Source: Chara braunii (Eukaryota; Streptophyta; Charophyceae; Charales; Characeae). Taken from it: a stretch of DNA of 21,676 nt. Within the stretch, counting starts at the first letter, position 1; every line of letters begins with the position of its first letter. Below, one piece after another: positions 17,431-21,676 of the stretch. Both the position numbers and the translations under genes were made by a program. Where the stretch lies: assembly GCA_003427395.1 (NCBI GenBank), contig BFEA01000342.1:1636344-1658019 (forward strand). Reading direction: 5' to 3'. The notes beneath the pieces were generated by a model. It saw only the letters and a program-made list of their open reading frames with translations. It was not told the DNA's origin and did not search any database.

Positions 17431-20400
17431 TTAGCATTCCCTTGCAGTAGGGGCCAGTAACGACCGATAGATGACTTTCGTGTGGACCTGGTGCAGTGGA
17501 ACCGATCGTCGCTGCAGGCCTTGATGCTTCCAGGCCCACATCGTGGGATCAAGGGCGAGCTGTGCCGGCCGCATCTGTGGTCGGTAGAGGCGGAAGATCC
17601 TCTGAGAAGCGCCCCGCTTTTCCTCCAGGACAGTCACCGGTGGCACCAAATCTGCCGGCACCCAGCCATCCCTTCCGGGGCTCGCTTAAGTGGCTGTCCT
17701 ACCCGTTCCATAGCGGAGGGATTCTCCCACGCCTGCACGCTTAACCAGGAGCCAGAGATGGGTGCACAGACTCGGAAGACCACCTGGGGAGGGTCCTCCC
17801 CTGTCTTAAGCACCCATTCCCGGGGGAGCCTGATGTCCGCTCTCAAGGCTACGAGCCAGTGGGCGGGGATGGCTTCCCGAATAGCGGCCAGGCAGGCTTT
17901 TTTTGCAGCCTGGCCAGTGAGGAGAGAGAGGACACTCGCCTCCTCTTTCCAGTCTCTTTGCTCTCGGTCCCAGAGATCTGCGATCCTTGCTATCCCTGCC
18001 CGAAGCCAGGCCTTGCCGAACGCTCCCTTCTCTCCCGTCCACGGATAAGGCCTGTCTGTCTGGTCGCATATGGCGGGATTGTCGAATAGAGGTTGCTGGA
18101 GGATCTGGTCTACAGTCTCCGGGGGTTGCAGCTGTAGCGGAGCAAGCTTGCGCCATTGCGAGAGTGTAGGGGTCCACAAAGCACCGCGTTTGAGGTTCTT
18201 CAAGAGTTGGGGCTGGAGCAGCGCCGTCTCCACATCCGCCGGGTCCAGTTTGATAGAGTCGGCCATGGTCTGGAGCGTGACCACTTTCCATGGAGCTGCG
18301 TCGTCTTCGAGAAGGAGCCAGAGGATAGAGCGGAGATGCAGGGCGGTGATCTGAGACGAGGGGTCGATGATGCCGAGACCGCCGTAAAGTCATGGCTGGA
18401 CAAGATTTTGCCAGGAGACCCGACATATCGCGTGCGCAGCGTGGGGGTCATTTCGCCAGATGAATCTGCAGGCCGACATTCGATAGTCTCTAGCGGGGAC
18501 CGGCTCGGGAGAAGAGAGCGCTCCAGCATACCAAAGCATCGACGAGGCCGTCGCGTTCAGTAATATGGCCCTACCGAAGACACTTGCGCTGAGAGATTTG
18601 GCACAGAGCGCAAGCCGTGCCGTAGGTTTAGCCATAAGGGCCTCCATCTGAGTGCCCTCCGTCAATGCATCAGGGAGGACAATGCCCAGGTAGGTTGTGG
18701 CCTGGGTCATGGGCTGGACTTTCATACCCTCAAACATGGGGGCTGCCGTCATGTCTGGGAGCAAGGCCAGGGACTTGCGCCAATTGACTCGGGCGCCAGC
18801 ATGGCGCTCGAACATGGAAATCTGACTTCTAAGCGCCTGCACACTCCGTTTTTCGAGGATAGTGACGGCTCCAGTATCATCAGCAAAGCCAGAGCTCTTC
18901 AACTGTCTACCTTGCGGGAGGCTCAGGCCTATAAGCGTGTCATCCGCTCTAAGCATATCATGGAGGTGTTCGACATAGAGGATGTAGAGGGCAGGAGAAA
19001 GGGGGCAGCCCTGACACACCGACCTGGTCACATGGATGGAGTCCGTGAGATATCCGTTGATCAACAAACGGGATTGCGCACTGGCCAGCAGCACTCGGAC
19101 CGCAGCACAGAACATTGGGCCAAGGCCACGCCGTCTCATTCCTTCTAACAAGAACGACCAGGAGACCCTATCGTATGCTTTCTCAAAATCTAGCGACACA
19201 AAGGCGACCTGCGGACATTGTCGCGAGGCCTGCCATACTATTTGACGTGCCAGTAGGACACTCGTGTGTATTCGGCGGCCCGGGACAAAGCCCGTCTGAG
19301 TACTATCTATTAATTTAGGAAGATGGGTTGAGAGGCGGTTCGCAAGGACTTTAGCCAGCACCTTGTAGGGGGCAGACAACAGTGATATCGGTCTCCAATT
19401 GCGGATGTCGTCAGCTGCACCCTTCTTATATACAAGAATAATGGTGGCGAGGCCAAAGTCAGGCGGCAGGCGTTGCTCTCCTTGCCAGAAGGAGTTAAAG
19501 CCTTCCAGCAAGTGGGGCAGCAGCAGCTGAGCACATACCTTCAGATGCTCCACGAGCATGCCGTCCGGACCCGGGGCTTTTCGAGCTGGCATGTCAGCCA
19601 AGGCTTGTAAGATCTCGTCATCTGTGATCGGTCGTTCCATCTGTCCAGCATCGTCAGCACTCAGCTGAGTCGTAGTTTTTGACCAGACCTCCCTCTCCAC
19701 GCTGGCTGCGTCGTCGTCGTGAGCATCATTGGTGCGCTCGGTCTGTTCCTGAGTCAGCAGGTAGGTATAATATTGTCGGGCGTATTCGAGGATCTGCGGC
19801 GTGGTGGTCGCTGGCGGGAGCCGTTCGTCAAAAGGGGGGTCCAGGGCCTGCATATAAGACGCCGGTCGCTTTGTGCGAAGGGTTCGAAAAAATGTTTTAG
19901 TCATCCTCTCCGCCGCCACTGTCCATGCCGTTTTATTTATGAGACCCCAGAATTCTGCATCTTGCATTTGCCACTCATCCCACTCCACTTTAAGAGCCGC
20001 CCATTCCATCCACCAGTCTTCCTCCTCTTCTTGGGTGGCGGGCCCATCACCCAGGTCCAGTGCCCGTTGGATGAAGGCGTCCGCCCTGGCTCGCCGCGCC
20101 GTCTTTGATGCTAGCACTGCTTGCTTGAGCGTTCGAGCCAGGGCTGCTGTGCCATCCGTCAGCCACTGCAGCGCAGTCTGTTGCGGGTGGCGGAGGGTCA
20201 ACCAGTACTCCCAATGCTGCAGTGCCATATTAGAATGGTATGTGTCCGCAAAGAGCCAGGCGGGCACCGTGGAGGGAGGGGGCCTAGTCCGAAGTTCAGA
20301 GGGGAGTGCTAGAGTTACCATAATCATCTTGTGGTCCGATCTGGCCACCGGGGTTAGCGTGAATTTCTGGAGGCAGTCCAGGGCTGGCCGCGTCATCCAA

Positions 20401-20627
20401 GCCATGTCAATGCGACAGCATCATTTGAGAGGCGAGGCCAGCCAGGTGAGGCCTTTCTTGTCAGGCCACAGCGCGCGAAATGCATCCGCCAGGCCCATCT
20501 CCATCAAAGCTGCCCGCATAGCTCGGCCGTCAGGGGAGTACGCGGGACGGGAGTGTTGGCGCGGGAGGGGGTCCGCTGAGGTGTTAAAGTCGCCTATCAG
20601 GATAAGGTTCCCTAAGTCCGGGAGATT
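17431..20627 (-). pseudogene. LINE C ORF2: partial endonuclease plus reverse transcriptase, broken
   Basis: The coding similarity begins at LGNLILIGDFN (endonuclease GDFN) and passes RIDMAW and ARSDHKM. The RT motifs follow: NWRPISLL, QTGFVPGRR, LDFEKAYD, QGCPLS and FADD (18887-18876). FADD is the catalytic box, as in LINE B. The frame ends at GLQRRSVPLHQVHTKVIYRSL near 17450, so about 240 residues with the zf-RVT motif are missing relative to B. Breaks are a TGA at 20423-20421 just before RIDMAW, a TGA at 18392-18390, and a frameshift near 17668 (GMAGCRQIWCHR against the expected GWVPADLVPP). The two ORF2 copies are clearly homologous but well diverged, so they are not recent copies of one source. 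Confidence 0.92.
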
Positions 20628-21029
20628 AGGAAGCGAAGGTAGGGAGTAGGGGTATCGCAGCCGCCCAAAGGCGGCCGCGCTGGCGGCAGGGCTAGGGCAA
20701 GGGCGAATTTCGAGTCGGTTCACATCGGGGCCCCTTCTGTCGGGAGGCGTGAGCACCCAGTCACAGAAGGGGACTCCGAGGCTCGACCAGCCCGCGACTT
20801 CCAGGACCTAGCCCCTCGCTCCCCCTAGGGATGATACACATATTACTCACGCCAGTTTGGCATCTTGAGTACGATATGTCCAATTGAGTAACGATATTCT
20901 ATAGCTTGGCAATAGTGCCAGCAAGTTAGCCGCTATCCTTTCAGCACTCCACTGTACGGTAGTTACGGGTTGTTCCACTAAGCATCATACCGCCAAAGGT
21001 TCATGTCGAACAAATATTGCAAACGAATT
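20628..21029 (-). repeat. Direct repeat, copy 2 (C'), an extra LINE 3' UTR segment
   Basis: It is nearly identical to 16785-17173, with an extra dozen bases near 20690 (GCGCTGGCGGC). It includes the perfect hairpin at 20731-20740/20763-20772. It lacks the poly(A)-proximal 130 bp, so it is not a complete element end. It sits at the 5' edge of LINE C, in the same orientation. Confidence 0.9.
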
Positions 21030-21060
21030 CCCCTTTCCTTTTGGCAAGGACTGCTCTCAC

Positions 21061-21062
<2 letters not shown>
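21030..21062 (-). other. Filler and target motif after element D
   Basis: After D's poly(A) the minus strand reads CTGTGAGAGC (21062-21053). About 23 bases with no match elsewhere in the window follow (from AGTCCTTGCC) before C' begins. Confidence 0.7.
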
Positions 21063-21091
<29 letters not shown>

Positions 21092-21334
21092 CCTTTTTTA
21101 AAGGTTGTGCAGGTTGGAGACGGCCTTAGGGGGTCCTTGTCGCACGGCCATTGAGGGCAGTCCCGCCAGGCTGGCTGGCGCGTCGAGCCTTCCTACGCTC
21201 TCGGAGCGGGTACTACACTCGCCAAGCGAGACCTGCGCAGACGGCCCTGCCCTTAATAGTATCGTATGTTCCACCCCCTTCCTACACCCCTATTGAACCA
21301 GTTAAGACCCTCAAGGACAGCACACATACTCAGT
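21063..21334 (-). mobile_element. Element D: short retroelement or truncated copy with poly(A)
   Basis: It is about 270 bp ending in poly(A) (T-run 21063-21091), placed between the broken 28S fragment and a CTGTGAGAGC word. It has no coding frame and neither LINE hairpin. Its end (CACAACCTTTAAAAAAGG before the A-run) resembles that of E (TACAACCCTTTTTAAAAAAA), so it may be a truncated relative of E or a separate family. Confidence 0.55.
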
Positions 21335-21676
21335 GTATTCGTACTGGAAATCAAAATCAATTGAGCCTTTGCCCTTTTGCTCCACACTAGATTTCTGTTC
21401 TCATTGAGCTCATCTTAGGACACCTGCATTATTTTCTAACAGATGAGCCGCCCCAGCCAAACTGCCCACCTGACAGTGTCTTTCACTTGGATCGGACAGG
21501 CCACGAGGGCCTGCACCTTGGATCGAGAAGCAGGGGCAGAGNCCCGGCTCCACCTCACGAAATAAGTAAAATAACGTTAAGAGTAGTGGTATTTCACTTG
21601 CGCCGTAAGGCTCCCACTTATTCTACACCTCTCAAGTCATTTCACAGAGTCGAACTAGAGTCAAGCTCAACAGGGT
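21335..21676 (-). rRNA. Large-subunit (28S-type) rRNA gene fragment, interrupted
   Basis: The minus strand reads as eukaryotic 28S rRNA from ACCCTGTTGAGCTTGACTCT through TGAAATGACTTGAGAGGTGT, AAATACCACTACT, AACGTTATTTTACTTATT, TTTGGCTGGGGCGGC and CAGGTGTCCTAAGATGAGCT to GATTTCCAGTACGAATAC. It continues beyond the window at its 5' side. It stops at 21335, where 28S should go on with AAACCGTGAAAGCG-like sequence, and element D starts instead. Several differences from the consensus I remember are CG-to-TG (GATAACGC to AATAATGC, CTCAACGAG to CTCAATGAG). This suggests a silenced copy, or a divergent species. Confidence 0.93.

Larger units (their letters stand above)
16625..20627 (-). mobile_element. 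LINE C, 5'-truncated non-LTR retrotransposon
   Basis: Poly(A) is the T-run at 16625-16652. A 3' UTR (16653-17430) carries both hairpins. ORF2 lacks its C-terminal zinc region and starts inside the endonuclease. Homology to ORF2 of B ends abruptly at about 20627, where it meets a second copy of its own 3' UTR segment (20628-21029). Confidence 0.88.

Noticed and set aside
19873-20649. Plus-strand frame of 258 codons
   Set aside because: It is the antisense of the conserved endonuclease and RT coding region of LINE C. The minus frame carries recognisable catalytic motifs.

Overview
This window is eukaryotic repeat DNA with no host protein gene I can support. It holds a head-to-tail stack of non-LTR retrotransposons, all on the minus strand. 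They appear tied to one site in the large-subunit (28S-type) ribosomal RNA gene. The right end (about 21335-21676) is a piece of 28S rRNA in minus orientation. Its wording, including the ending GATTTCCAGTACGAATAC, is closer to green-plant 25S/28S rRNA than to the animal form as I remember them. A streptophyte alga or plant is my best guess, at low to moderate confidence. Scattered single Ns suggest a draft assembly.

Reading the minus strand from right to left: (1) the 28S fragment, cut off just after GAATAC; (2) element D, about 270 bp ending in poly(A); (3) a 400-bp extra copy (C') of the LINE 3' untranslated region joined to LINE C, which is 5'-truncated but keeps part of the endonuclease and all core reverse transcriptase (RT) motifs; (4) element E, about 0.7 kb, with a tRNA-like head, read as a SINE; (5) LINE B, apparently full length at about 12.5 kb, with a 5' region carrying 229-bp monomers, a very long broken ORF1 (14655-10209), a 1.6-kb repeat-rich spacer, ORF2 (8585-4240), a 3' UTR and poly(A); (6) LINE A, a 5'-truncated copy keeping only the ORF2 C-terminus; (7) a second copy of the ORF1 C-terminus (1055-1302) beside A's poly(A) tail; (8) about 1 kb of unassigned, regulatory-looking DNA.

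Four of the five poly(A) tails (B, C, D, E) are followed at once by the ten bases CTGTGAGAGC, or TTGTGAGAGC in E. That matches the 28S sequence expected directly after GAATACAAA, with two base differences from the canonical form I remember. The B and E junctions also carry further 28S fragments of 18-19 bases. I infer a site-specific LINE family that inserts into 28S rDNA, in rRNA orientation and repeatedly into its own target. The site lies several hundred bases downstream of the well-known R1/R2 site.

The LINE 3' UTRs share two hairpins that keep pairing through compensatory changes between copies; these are probable RT recognition structures. Element E keeps the loop of one of them, as expected for a SINE that borrows this LINE's machinery. 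All LINE coding regions are broken by stops, so these copies look inactive.
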